Assembly: GCF_900119165.1 (NCBI RefSeq)
Contig: NZ_FPJG01000006.1
Coordinates: forward strand, 1,054,001 to 1,118,000
Source of the DNA: Amycolatopsis australiensis
Lineage (GTDB): Bacteria > Actinomycetota > Actinomycetes > Mycobacteriales > Pseudonocardiaceae
Length of the DNA stretch: 64,000 nt
Direction of reading: 5' to 3'
The notes under the pieces are model-generated. The model did not search any database, was not told where the DNA came from, and saw nothing but the letters and a program-made list of their open reading frames with translations. This document shows positions 23,484 through 30,996 of this stretch, piece after piece; the stretch's first letter is position 1, and each line of letters begins with the position of its first letter. The position numbers and the translations under genes were made by a program.

Positions 23484-24395
23484 TCAGCTCGCGCGGCGCA
23501 GGACCCAGGTGCGGACCAGGCCCGCGGTGACGCCGGCCAGGACGATCACCGCGAGCAGCATCGGCAGCTGCACGTCGTTCGACGAGCCGGAGGAAGCCAG
23601 CGACTGGGCGTTGCCCGCGTCCCGGACGCCGGCGCTCTGCCCGCTCTGGTCGCCCTGACCGGCCTGCGGCACGGAGGCGTCCCCGGGGAGGGTGCCGTTC
23701 GCCGGGTAGCGCACGCCCGGAGCGACGGCCGTGCCGGCGGTCGCGGTCGGGATGCCGCTGTAGTCCCGCATCGGCGCGGTGCCGGTGCCCGCCGCGCTGC
23801 CCGGGTTCAGGTTGGCCAGGTTGCCCGTGGCGCCGCCGGGGGCGGGGGCCGTGCCGCCCTGCGGGGTGCCGGTGCCACCGGCGCCCGCCTGCTGGCCCGG
23901 CGCGACGTAGTTCGTGGCGATGGTCGTCAGGCCGCAGTTCTTCGCGACGGTCGACGAGATCGCGGCGAGCACCTCGTTCTTCGTGCTGTCCAGCACGCCG
24001 AGGCCGTTCGCGCCGGTGAGCGCGGTGGCGACGGTGCTGCCGATCGCGGACCCGGCGATCGTGCCGCCGGCCGCGTTCGGCACCTGGCCGACCGTCAGCG
24101 CGCCCTTGCCCGCGATGGTGTCGGCGAGGGAGTTCGGCCACACCGTGGCGAGGGTCCAGAGGTGGGAGTTCACGTAGTCCTGGGCGCCCTTGCGGACCAG
24201 TTCCTTCACTGAGGTGCCCTGGATCGCGACCGTGTCGCCCATGCTGCCGCTCACCGAGCCCGCGCAGGTGCCGGCCAGCGTGGTCGCGGCCGAAGCGGTG
24301 CCCGCGGAGAGGAAGGCGCCGCCGGTGACGAAGGCGGCGATGGCGGTGGCGGTCAGTGCGCGGCGGGTGGTCTGCCAGGTGGGGATCTTCCGCAC
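23484..24395 (-). CDS. Secreted protein with C-terminal membrane anchor, paralogue 1 of 3
   Basis: This 303-residue exported protein has a signal peptide ending GTASA (about residue 36). Its N-terminal domain is bracketed by Cys 44 and Cys 154 and contains the GDTV motif. A Gly/Pro/Ala-rich linker includes GTAPMRDYSGIPTATAGTAV. The C-terminal membrane anchor is QLPMLLAVIVLAGVTAGLV followed by RTWVLRR. The next two genes share this layout and anchor. The second of two nearby GTGs is used because GGAGG sits 9 bases before it. There is no LPXTG, although the LP-hydrophobic-Arg order looks like a sorting signal. Function unknown; envelope location is strongly suggested. Confidence 0.8.
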   Translation of the reverse strand: MRKIPTWQTTRRALTATAIAAFVTGGAFLSAGTASAATTLAGTCAGSVSGSMGDTVAIQGTSVKELVRKGAQDYVNSHLWTLATVWPNSLADTIAGKGALTVGQVPNAAGGTIAGSAIGSTVATALTGANGLGVLDSTKNEVLAAISSTVAKNCGLTTIATNYVAPGQQAGAGGTGTPQGGTAPAPGGATGNLANLNPGSAAGTGTAPMRDYSGIPTATAGTAVAPGVRYPANGTLPGDASVPQAGQGDQSGQSAGVRDAGNAQSLASSGSSNDVQLPMLLAVIVLAGVTAGLVRTWVLRRAS

Positions 24396-24486
24396 GAGCA
24401 CTGTCCTCCAGGGGGTCACGGGGGCGTCGTTCCAGGCAACACCAGGATCAACGAAGGAGATACGCGAAAGATACTCGGCAGTCGGG

Positions 24487-25368
24487 TCAATTCGCAGCGG
24501 CCATTCGGCGGAGCACCCAGGTACGGACGAGCCCCGCGCTGACTCCGGAGAGTGCCAATACCGCGATCAGCATCGGCAAATTCGACCCGTCCGTGAAACC
24601 GTTGCTGCCGGACGGTAACGCTTCGGCGCGGCCGGCCGTCTGCACGCCGGAGTTGCCGCCCGCGTTCTGGTCGGGGCTGGTGAGGCCGTACTGCGGCGCG
24701 TACCCCGGGATCTGGCTGCCGTAGCGGATCGCCGGCGACGGCGTGAACAGCCCGGCCGTCGCGAACGGGATGCCGCTGTAATCGCGCATCGGCGCGTAGC
24801 CCGTGCCGATGGCGAACGGGAACCCGCCGAACGCGGGGCTGCCCGAGAAGCCGGGCAGCAGCGGGCTGTTCGCCTCGGGGATCGGCGTGGTACCCGCCGG
24901 GGTGCCGCCCTGAGGCGCGCCACCGGGCCCGCTCTGGGCAGGCGGGTTCTGCTGCGGGTTGCCACCGGCACCGGGGCCGGGTTGCTGCGGTGCGGGCTGC
25001 CCGCCGCCGGTCAGCGCCTTCGTGCCCTGCTGGACACCGCTGGTGACTCCTTGCACACCTTGGTTGACCGCGCTCGCTACCGGAGCGCCGACCACGGGCA
25101 CTGGGGAGACGACGGTGTCGACGACGTTCACCGTGATCTTGCACAGTCCGCCCAGGAGGCCGCCGACCAGATTGGTCAGCCCGTCGGTCACGGTCTTCAG
25201 CCCGAACGGCGTCGAGATGGTGTCACCCGGCTTGGCGGTGACCGTGTCCCCGCAGTTCGCCGTGATGGTGTCGGCGGAGGCGGTGCCGGGCATGCCGAGG
25301 ACAGCCGAACCGGCGAGGACGAACGCCGTCGCACCGACCGCCGTAGCCCTCCGTGTCCGATCGCGCAT
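24487..25368 (-). CDS. Secreted protein with C-terminal membrane anchor, paralogue 2 of 3
   Basis: This 293-residue protein has a signal peptide ending GTASA (about 32). Cys 39 and Cys 76 flank a compact domain with two GDT motifs (CGDTVTAKPGDTI). A valine-rich segment, then a Pro/Gln/Gly linker, leads to GYAPMRDYSGIPFATAGLF, nearly the same phrase as in paralogue 1. The tail NLPMLIAVLALSGVSAGLV-RTWVLRR is the shared anchor. The ATG giving MRDRTRR has AAGGGG upstream; a GTG two codons earlier is possible. It lies 91 bases upstream of paralogue 1, so the three are probably one transcription group. Function unknown. Confidence 0.8.
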   Translation of the reverse strand: MRDRTRRATAVGATAFVLAGSAVLGMPGTASADTITANCGDTVTAKPGDTISTPFGLKTVTDGLTNLVGGLLGGLCKITVNVVDTVVSPVPVVGAPVASAVNQGVQGVTSGVQQGTKALTGGGQPAPQQPGPGAGGNPQQNPPAQSGPGGAPQGGTPAGTTPIPEANSPLLPGFSGSPAFGGFPFAIGTGYAPMRDYSGIPFATAGLFTPSPAIRYGSQIPGYAPQYGLTSPDQNAGGNSGVQTAGRAEALPSGSNGFTDGSNLPMLIAVLALSGVSAGLVRTWVLRRMAAAN

Positions 25369-25490
25369 GCTCACCGCCCCTTGTCTCGATGTCTCTCCCC
25401 AGGACAACGACGTTAAGCCAGCACGGTGACGCCCGCTCGCTCAGAAATGTCCGGCATTCGAGTGGAAGCGGGTGTCACCGACGGTGAGTC

Positions 25491-26303
25491 TCAGGCGGGC
25501 TTGCGCCGGATCCAGGCCCGGACGAGTGCCGCGGCGACGATCGCCAGCGCCAGCACCGCGAGCAGCATCGGCAGCTTCGCCGGCGGCGTGACGCCCGGCA
25601 GCGCCTCCGCCGTGCCGGACTTCTGCTCGTCGACCGTCGGAACCTGCTGGCCGGGGATGATCTGCGCGATCACCGGCGCCTGCACCAGCGTGCCCGGCAC
25701 CATGGCGGCGTTGGTGAAGATGCCCGAGATCGCGTCACCCGGCAGGCCCGCGTTCCCGGGTCCGGTGGTCACCGGGCCGGTGCTGTCGCCCGGCGGGTTC
25801 TGCCCCGGCGGTGTCGGGCCGGGCGGGTGGGGCGCGGGCGGGGCGGGCGGTGCCGGCGGGTTCGGGCCGGGCAGCGGCGGGAGCGGCAGCGGGGGCAGGT
25901 CACCCGCCACCCCTTGCGTGACGTCGCCGACCGTGTTCACCACGCCTTGCGCGGCCGGGCAGACGGTCTTGGCGGCCGTGTCGCCGACCACCGGCACGTC
26001 ACCCACGCCGAGAGCCTTCACGGTGTCGCCCACCGGGAGCGTGAGCAGCGGAGCCGAGCCGTTCGTGTTCCTCGCGCTGGAATCGAGGCCGACGGTCAGC
26101 CGGTTGGGGGCGTTCAGCGGGGCGCCGGCGTCGAGCACGAGGCCGGTCTTCGCGTCGCGGGCCTGGCCCTTCTGCAGCGTGGCCGAGCAGTCGCCGCCGA
26201 GGGTCGGGCTGGGGTCGGCGCTCGCGACGCCCGGCAGGACCAGCGCGGCCGACGCGGCGAAAGTGAACCCCAGTGCGGTGATCCGTGCGAACTGCTTCCC
26301 CAT
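25491..26303 (-). CDS. Secreted protein with C-terminal membrane anchor, paralogue 3 of 3
   Basis: This 270-residue protein has a signal peptide ending GVASA (about 29). Cys 39 and Cys 115 bracket a domain with LPVGDTVKALG. A strongly Pro-rich linker (about 150-185) is followed by the anchor KLPMLLAVLALAIVAAALVRAW and an IRRK end. It lacks the MRDYSGIP phrase of the other two, so it is the most diverged member. GGAGGG precedes the ATG giving MGKQFAR. It is divergent from the endonuclease IV gene and sits at the head of the three-gene array. Function unknown. Confidence 0.78.
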   Translation of the reverse strand: MGKQFARITALGFTFAASAALVLPGVASADPSPTLGGDCSATLQKGQARDAKTGLVLDAGAPLNAPNRLTVGLDSSARNTNGSAPLLTLPVGDTVKALGVGDVPVVGDTAAKTVCPAAQGVVNTVGDVTQGVAGDLPPLPLPPLPGPNPPAPPAPPAPHPPGPTPPGQNPPGDSTGPVTTGPGNAGLPGDAISGIFTNAAMVPGTLVQAPVIAQIIPGQQVPTVDEQKSGTAEALPGVTPPAKLPMLLAVLALAIVAAALVRAWIRRKPA

Positions 26304-26417
26304 CGATGCCCTCCGGCAGTCGGACCAATCTGGATCACGGAACGCGCTCACGGTACTCCACGAGCGTCACCAACCGGTCCGACAGGGCGAAAGAGAAGCC
26401 GGAGTAGCGTGCTCGGC

Positions 26418-27191
26418 ATGCTGATTGGCGCCCATGTCCGTGACGACGACCCGTTGACCGCGGTCGCCGAGCGCAAAGCCGACGTCGTCCAGTTCTTCCT
26501 CTCCGACCCGCAGGGCTGGAAGGCCCCGAAGCCACACCCGCACGGCGAAGCCATCAAGGCCGACCCGGTCGAGGTGTTCATCCACTCTCCCTACCTCATC
26601 AACGTGGCTTCGCTGAACAACCGGATCCGGATCCCGTCCCGCAAGAACGTCACGCAGCACGCGGACGGCGCCGCGGCCATCGGCGCCAAGGGCCTGATCG
26701 TGCACGGCGGGCACGTCGGCGACAACGACGACGTCGAGATCGGCCTGGACAACTGGCGCAAGCTCTTCGAGCGCGAGCAGGAGAAGGGCGGCTTCAAGGT
26801 TCCGATCCTGATCGAGAACACCGCGGGCGGCGAGAACGCGATCACCCGCGACCTCGACGTCATCGCCCGGCTGTGGGACAAGGTCGGCGAGTTCGGCGCC
26901 GGGTTCTGCCTCGACACCTGCCACGCGTTCGCCGCGGGCTGGGACCTCGCCACCGCCGTCGGGAAGGTCAAGGCCATCACCGGCCGCATCGACCTGGTGC
27001 ACCTCAACAACTCGCGCGACGAGTTCGGCTCGACCCGCGACCGGCACGCGAACGTCGTCGGGGGCGAAGGCACGATCGACCCCGAGGTGCTCGTCGCCGT
27101 CGCGCGCGAGGCGGGCGCGCCGGTCGTCGTCGAGACGCCGGCCGACGGCCAGGCGGCCGACATCGCCTACCTGCGCGAACAGCTGGGCTAA
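26418..27191 (+). CDS. nfo: Endonuclease IV family AP endonuclease
   Basis: This 257-residue TIM-barrel enzyme of the Nfo family cleaves the DNA backbone 5' to abasic sites in base-excision repair, using three zinc ions. The metal-ligand motifs appear in order: HSPYLIN, HGGH, ENTAGG, DTCHAFAAGWD, HLNNSRDEFGSTRDRHANVVGGEG (two blocks) and a terminal VVETP. It is slightly shorter than E. coli Nfo (285). The ATG is used; a GTG three codons earlier is possible because the GGAG lies far from the ATG. It ends with a 4-base overlap with the convergent GT87 gene. A sugar-isomerase role for this fold is less likely given the full ligand set. Confidence 0.9.
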   Translation: MLIGAHVRDDDPLTAVAERKADVVQFFLSDPQGWKAPKPHPHGEAIKADPVEVFIHSPYLINVASLNNRIRIPSRKNVTQHADGAAAIGAKGLIVHGGHVGDNDDVEIGLDNWRKLFEREQEKGGFKVPILIENTAGGENAITRDLDVIARLWDKVGEFGAGFCLDTCHAFAAGWDLATAVGKVKAITGRIDLVHLNNSRDEFGSTRDRHANVVGGEGTIDPEVLVAVAREAGAPVVVETPADGQAADIAYLREQLG

Positions 27192-28738
27192 GCGGCCACG
27201 GTCCGGCGGCGGTGCCGGACGGCGTTCGGGACGATCACGTCCCGGGCGCCGTCGAGGAAGCCGCCCGCCGGGTCGTCGTCGCCCGCCGCCCGGACGAGGT
27301 CGGTGGCCGGCCGGTAGATCTCGCGGACCACCAGCACGCAGAGCGCGACGACGGCGAGGTCGCGGACCACGACCGTGCCGAGGAACCAGCCTTCGGGCAG
27401 GCCCTTGTGGTCGACGCCGAGGTAGTAGAACATCCGCGGCACCCAGACCACCGCGTCGATCAGCATCCAGCCCAGCAGCAGCCGCCAGCGCGGGATCGCC
27501 AGCACGGCCAGCGGCACCAGCCACAGCGAGTACTGCGGGCTCCACACCTTGTTCGTGAGCAGGAACGCGGCCACGACCAGGAACGCGAGCTGGCCGACGC
27601 GCGGCCGTCGCGGCGCCGCGAGCGCGACGTAGGCGATCCCGGCGCAGCAGGCGAGGAACAGCACGGCCACCGTGATGTTCAGGTAGGTCGGCGTCTGGTT
27701 CCGCTGGAGCACGCCGTCGAAGCCGGCCCACCCGGTCGTGTAGGAGAAGACGTTGTAGAGCGAGTCCGGGTCCATCGGCCGCAGCGCGCTCATCCGGAAG
27801 AACTCCCACCAGCCGCGCGTGGCGGTGAGGATGAACGGCGCGTTCACCGCCAGCCACGTCACGACGGTGGCGGCCGCGGTCTTCCAGAACGGCGTGAGCT
27901 TCCCCGCGCGCAGGCACAGCACGAACAGCACGCCGAGCAGGAACAGCGGGTACAGCTTCGCCGCCGCGCCCAGGCCGAGCAGCAGGCCGGCGAGCAGGGG
28001 CCGCTTGCGCGCCCAGGCGAGCAGGCCGGTCGCGGTGAACGCGGTCGCGATCGCGTCGAAGTTGGTGAACGCGTGCACCAGCACCAGCGGCGAGATCGCC
28101 ACGAGCACCGCGTCCCACGGCCGCCGTTTCGTCGTCCGGCCGGTCGCCCACACGGTGACCAGCCAGGCCAGGGCCAGGAAGAACGCGGTGATGTCGAAGT
28201 ACACGGCCACCGGCAGCGCGCCGGGCAACCAGCCGCTCCGGGCGATGTTCAGCCAGCCCGCCGCGAGCTTCGCGTTCGCCCACTGGAACAGGCCGGTGAG
28301 CACCGGGTACTCCATGTACCGTGTGTCGTTCTCCGCGGTCTGCGAGCTCTCCTGCCACGACGTGTAGTACGGGAAGGTGCCGGGCCGGTCGAGCCGCTCG
28401 GAGCCGTAGAGCGGCACGATGTCGGAGTAGCACATGGCGACGAACGGCCGGCCCGCGCGCCAGTCGAGCTGGGTCGTGCCACTGGAGTCCTGGTACTGCT
28501 GGATGCACGAGCCCTTGCCGAACCAGCAGAGCATCAGGGCGAGGGTGGCCAGCAGCAGGCCGACGCGCTGAGGCGACCAGAACCAGTGCCGCCCCACTGC
28601 CGCGTGCTCGCCCAGCGGGCCGCCGAGGGGTCTGGTGACCGCCGCCGCGAGCGGCTCGGTCCAGCTCGGGACGACCCGATCGGCTCGGCTCAGCGTCACG
28701 GGGCCGGTGTCCGGCTCGCGCGTGGTCTCCTCTGGCAC
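27188..28738 (-). CDS. GT87-like (DUF2029) polytopic glycosyltransferase
   Basis: This 516-residue membrane protein has about 10-12 hydrophobic helices and probably uses a polyprenyl-phosphate sugar to modify envelope glycans or lipids. An Asp-containing loop after the first helix (FGKGSCIQQYQDSSG then YSDIVPLYG) is extracytoplasmic. FTNFDAIATAFTATGLLAWARKRPLLAGLLLGLGAA (several blocks, mid-protein) is typical of the family. The C-terminal half has LTNKVWSPQYSLWLVPL, a recurring GT-C phrase. It holds the position of the M. tuberculosis Rv0051 membrane protein between ponA1 and rpsF. The GTG start lacks a clear ribosome-binding site. Donor and acceptor are unknown. Confidence 0.83.
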   Translation of the reverse strand: MPEETTREPDTGPVTLSRADRVVPSWTEPLAAAVTRPLGGPLGEHAAVGRHWFWSPQRVGLLLATLALMLCWFGKGSCIQQYQDSSGTTQLDWRAGRPFVAMCYSDIVPLYGSERLDRPGTFPYYTSWQESSQTAENDTRYMEYPVLTGLFQWANAKLAAGWLNIARSGWLPGALPVAVYFDITAFFLALAWLVTVWATGRTTKRRPWDAVLVAISPLVLVHAFTNFDAIATAFTATGLLAWARKRPLLAGLLLGLGAAAKLYPLFLLGVLFVLCLRAGKLTPFWKTAAATVVTWLAVNAPFILTATRGWWEFFRMSALRPMDPDSLYNVFSYTTGWAGFDGVLQRNQTPTYLNITVAVLFLACCAGIAYVALAAPRRPRVGQLAFLVVAAFLLTNKVWSPQYSLWLVPLAVLAIPRWRLLLGWMLIDAVVWVPRMFYYLGVDHKGLPEGWFLGTVVVRDLAVVALCVLVVREIYRPATDLVRAAGDDDPAGGFLDGARDVIVPNAVRHRRRTVAA

Positions 28739-28787
28739 GAGTGCGGATGTTAGCGGGGTTCGCGGTGCGTGGCGGTGAAGCCGGTGA

Positions 28788-29849
28788 TCATGCCGGATTC
28801 GCGTAGTACGAGGCAAGGACCTCCGCCGCGGCGCCACGCAGGACGATCTCCTCGCCACCGGTGTCTTCGACGACCTCGATGCGCTGCCAGTGCGGCAGCG
28901 GCAGCAGCTCTTCCAGCCGCTCCGCGACGGCGTCGCGGTGGACGCCCGGTTCGTCCCGCACCGCGCGCCCGGCCAGCACGATCCGCTCCAGGTCGAGCAC
29001 CTGGACCAGGTCGGCGAGCCCGATGCCGAGGAAGCCCGCGGCCGTGCGCGTGTCGGGCGCCCGCTTGGCCATGATCTCGACGCAGCCGCGGCGTCCGCAG
29101 GCGCAGACCGGGCCGTCGTAGGCGATGGTGGTGTGCCCGAACTCACCCGCGTTGGTGCGCGGGCCGCGGTAGAGCCGCCCGTCGATCAGCAGGCCGACGC
29201 CGATGCCGGTGCCGGCCAGCACCACCGCGGTGGCCGTCGGCTCGCCGTGTGGCCAGAGCCGGTCGAACGCCGCCGCGTTGGTGTTCTTGTCGAGCGTCAC
29301 GGGCAGCCCGGTGCGCTTCTCGAGCAGGTCGCGCAGGGGGACGTCGTGCCAGCCCGGCATGTTCGTCGCGTCGCGGACCAGGCCGGCGAGGTGGTCCAGC
29401 GGGCCGACCGCGCCGAGGCCGAGGCCCAGCACGTCGAAGCCGTCGGCCAGCTCGAGCGCGGTGGCGCCGATGGCCTCGACGGCCTGCTCCGGCGTGAAGC
29501 CGACCGGGAGCGGGCCGCCCGCCGTCTCCTCGACCTCGCCGAGGAGGTTGGTGCGCACCACGTGGTACTCGTCGCGGTCGAGCCGGGCGCCGAGCGCGTG
29601 CCGGGCGCCGGCCCGGATGGTCAGCAACGTGCGGGGCTTGCCGACGGCGCCGCTGCGCTGCGGGCGCTGCTCGTCCAGCAGGCCCGCGTCGAGCAGCTCG
29701 GGCACGATCTTGGAGACGGCCTGCTGGGTGAGCCCGGTGCGGTCGGCCAGCTCGACCCGGCTGAGGCCGCCCGCGCGCAGGATGTGCGTGAGCAGCAGGG
29801 CGCGGTTGTGCTCGCGCACGGTGCGCAGGTTCACCCCGGTGTCCGCCAT
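28788..29849 (-). CDS. ROK-family transcriptional regulator
   Basis: This 353-residue protein combines an N-terminal winged helix (about 10-65; HILRAGGLSRVELADRTGLTQQAVSKIV) with a ROK sugar-binding/kinase-like domain. The zinc-binding signature appears as CACGRRGCVE and the sugar-site region as NTNAAAFDRLWPHGE. An ATP-site-like GTGIGVGLLIDG is present. Such proteins usually repress sugar-use genes and release DNA when a sugar binds. It is divergent from an oxidoreductase gene, and a near-perfect 13-bp inverted repeat lies between them. Its targets are most likely itself and that oxidoreductase. Confidence 0.9.
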   Translation of the reverse strand: MADTGVNLRTVREHNRALLLTHILRAGGLSRVELADRTGLTQQAVSKIVPELLDAGLLDEQRPQRSGAVGKPRTLLTIRAGARHALGARLDRDEYHVVRTNLLGEVEETAGGPLPVGFTPEQAVEAIGATALELADGFDVLGLGLGAVGPLDHLAGLVRDATNMPGWHDVPLRDLLEKRTGLPVTLDKNTNAAAFDRLWPHGEPTATAVVLAGTGIGVGLLIDGRLYRGPRTNAGEFGHTTIAYDGPVCACGRRGCVEIMAKRAPDTRTAAGFLGIGLADLVQVLDLERIVLAGRAVRDEPGVHRDAVAERLEELLPLPHWQRIEVVEDTGGEEIVLRGAAAEVLASYYANPA

Positions 29850-29873
29850 GGACAGGATCTTCCCATGGCTGGT

Positions 29874-29900
29874 CTATTAAGCAACACTGTTGTTTAATAG
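29874..29900. promoter_or_regulatory. Inverted repeat, probable ROK regulator operator
   Basis: CTATTAAGCAACA (29874-29886) and TGTTGTTTAATAG (29888-29900) pair with one mismatch around a single central base. The site is AT-rich against its surroundings and lies between the divergent ROK and oxidoreductase genes, 4 bases before the latter's ATG. Confidence 0.75.
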
Positions 29901-29904
29901 GGTC

Positions 29905-30951
29905 ATGGCGGACGACTTGCGCGTGGGCATCCTCGGGTACGGCATCGGCGGCCGCGTCTTCCACGCGCCGCTGGTGGCGGCGACACCCGGGCTGACGCCG
30001 GCGCTGATCACGACGTCGAGCAACGCCGTCCAGGCGCGCACGGACTACCCGGGCGCGGAGGTCGTGCCGGACGCCGACAGTCTGTTCGAGCGGGCGGGCG
30101 AGCTCGACCTCGTCGTGGTCAGCACGCCGAACCGGACACACGTGCCGCTCGCGCTGCGGGCCATCGAGGCCGGGCTGCCGGTGGTCGTCGACAAGCCGTT
30201 CGCGCCGACCGCGCTCGAGGCCGAACAGGTCGTCGCCGCGGCGAAGGCGGCGGGCGTCGGCCTCACGGTCTTCCAGAACCGGCGGCTCGACTCCGACTTC
30301 CTCACCGTCCGGAAGGTGCTCGAGTCCGGCAAGCTCGGCGAGGTCTTCCGCTTCGAGTCCCGCTACGACCGCTGGGTGCCCAAGCCGAAGGACAACTGGC
30401 GCGAGTTCGGCGATCCCGCCGAGGCCGGCGGCCTGCTCTACGACCTGGGCGCGCACATCGTCGACCAGGCGCTGCAGCTGTTCGGCCCGGTCACGCACGT
30501 CTACGCGGAGGTCGACCGCCGCCGCGACGGCGTCCAGGTCGACGACGACGTCTTCGTCGCGCTGACCCACGCCAACGGCGTCCGGTCGCACCTGTGGTCG
30601 TCCGCGCTGGCGGGCACCCAGAACCCGCGCTTCCGGGTGCTCGGCGACCAGGCGACGTTCACCAAGTACGGCCTCGACGTGCAGGAACCGCAGATCAAGG
30701 CGGGCGTGCGGCCCGGCGACGACGGCTGGGGCGTGGAACCGGCGTCCGACGCCGGCCGGATCGGCGTCGGCAACGACGTCAAGACGGTGCCGACCGAGAC
30801 CGGACGGTACGAGCAGTTCTACGCCCAGGTGCGGGACGCGCTGCGCGGCGAAGGCGAGTTCCCGGTCGATCCCGAGTCGTCGGTCGAGACGCTGCGGGTG
30901 ATCGAGGCGGCGCACCGCTCCGGCGCCGAAGGAACCGTGATCAGGCTCTGA
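29905..30951 (+). CDS. Gfo/Idh/MocA-family oxidoreductase
   Basis: This 348-residue NAD(P)-dependent dehydrogenase typically acts on sugars or inositols. The Rossmann domain starts VGILGYGIGGRVFHAPL (about 7-23). STPNRTHVPLALRAIEAGLPVVVDKPFA (in two blocks, about 75-105) contains the family EKP-like motif as DKP. The C-terminal domain has GGLLYDLGAHIVDQALQLFG, with the conserved DLGAH catalytic region. It is divergent from the ROK regulator and probably repressed by it. There is no ribosome-binding site before the ATG, and the operator abuts it, so the mRNA may be leaderless. The substrate is not predictable; scyllo-inositol or a hexose is possible. Confidence 0.87.
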   Translation: MADDLRVGILGYGIGGRVFHAPLVAATPGLTPALITTSSNAVQARTDYPGAEVVPDADSLFERAGELDLVVVSTPNRTHVPLALRAIEAGLPVVVDKPFAPTALEAEQVVAAAKAAGVGLTVFQNRRLDSDFLTVRKVLESGKLGEVFRFESRYDRWVPKPKDNWREFGDPAEAGGLLYDLGAHIVDQALQLFGPVTHVYAEVDRRRDGVQVDDDVFVALTHANGVRSHLWSSALAGTQNPRFRVLGDQATFTKYGLDVQEPQIKAGVRPGDDGWGVEPASDAGRIGVGNDVKTVPTETGRYEQFYAQVRDALRGEGEFPVDPESSVETLRVIEAAHRSGAEGTVIRL

Positions 30952-30996
30952 GCCTCCCCTGACTGGCCGTGACGCCGGTGTCCCCCAGCGCCGACG

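Noticed and set aside
23484..26303. LPXTG sortase substrates
   Set aside because: The tails have LPM followed directly by the hydrophobic helix. No LPXTG or close variant is present and no sortase gene is nearby.
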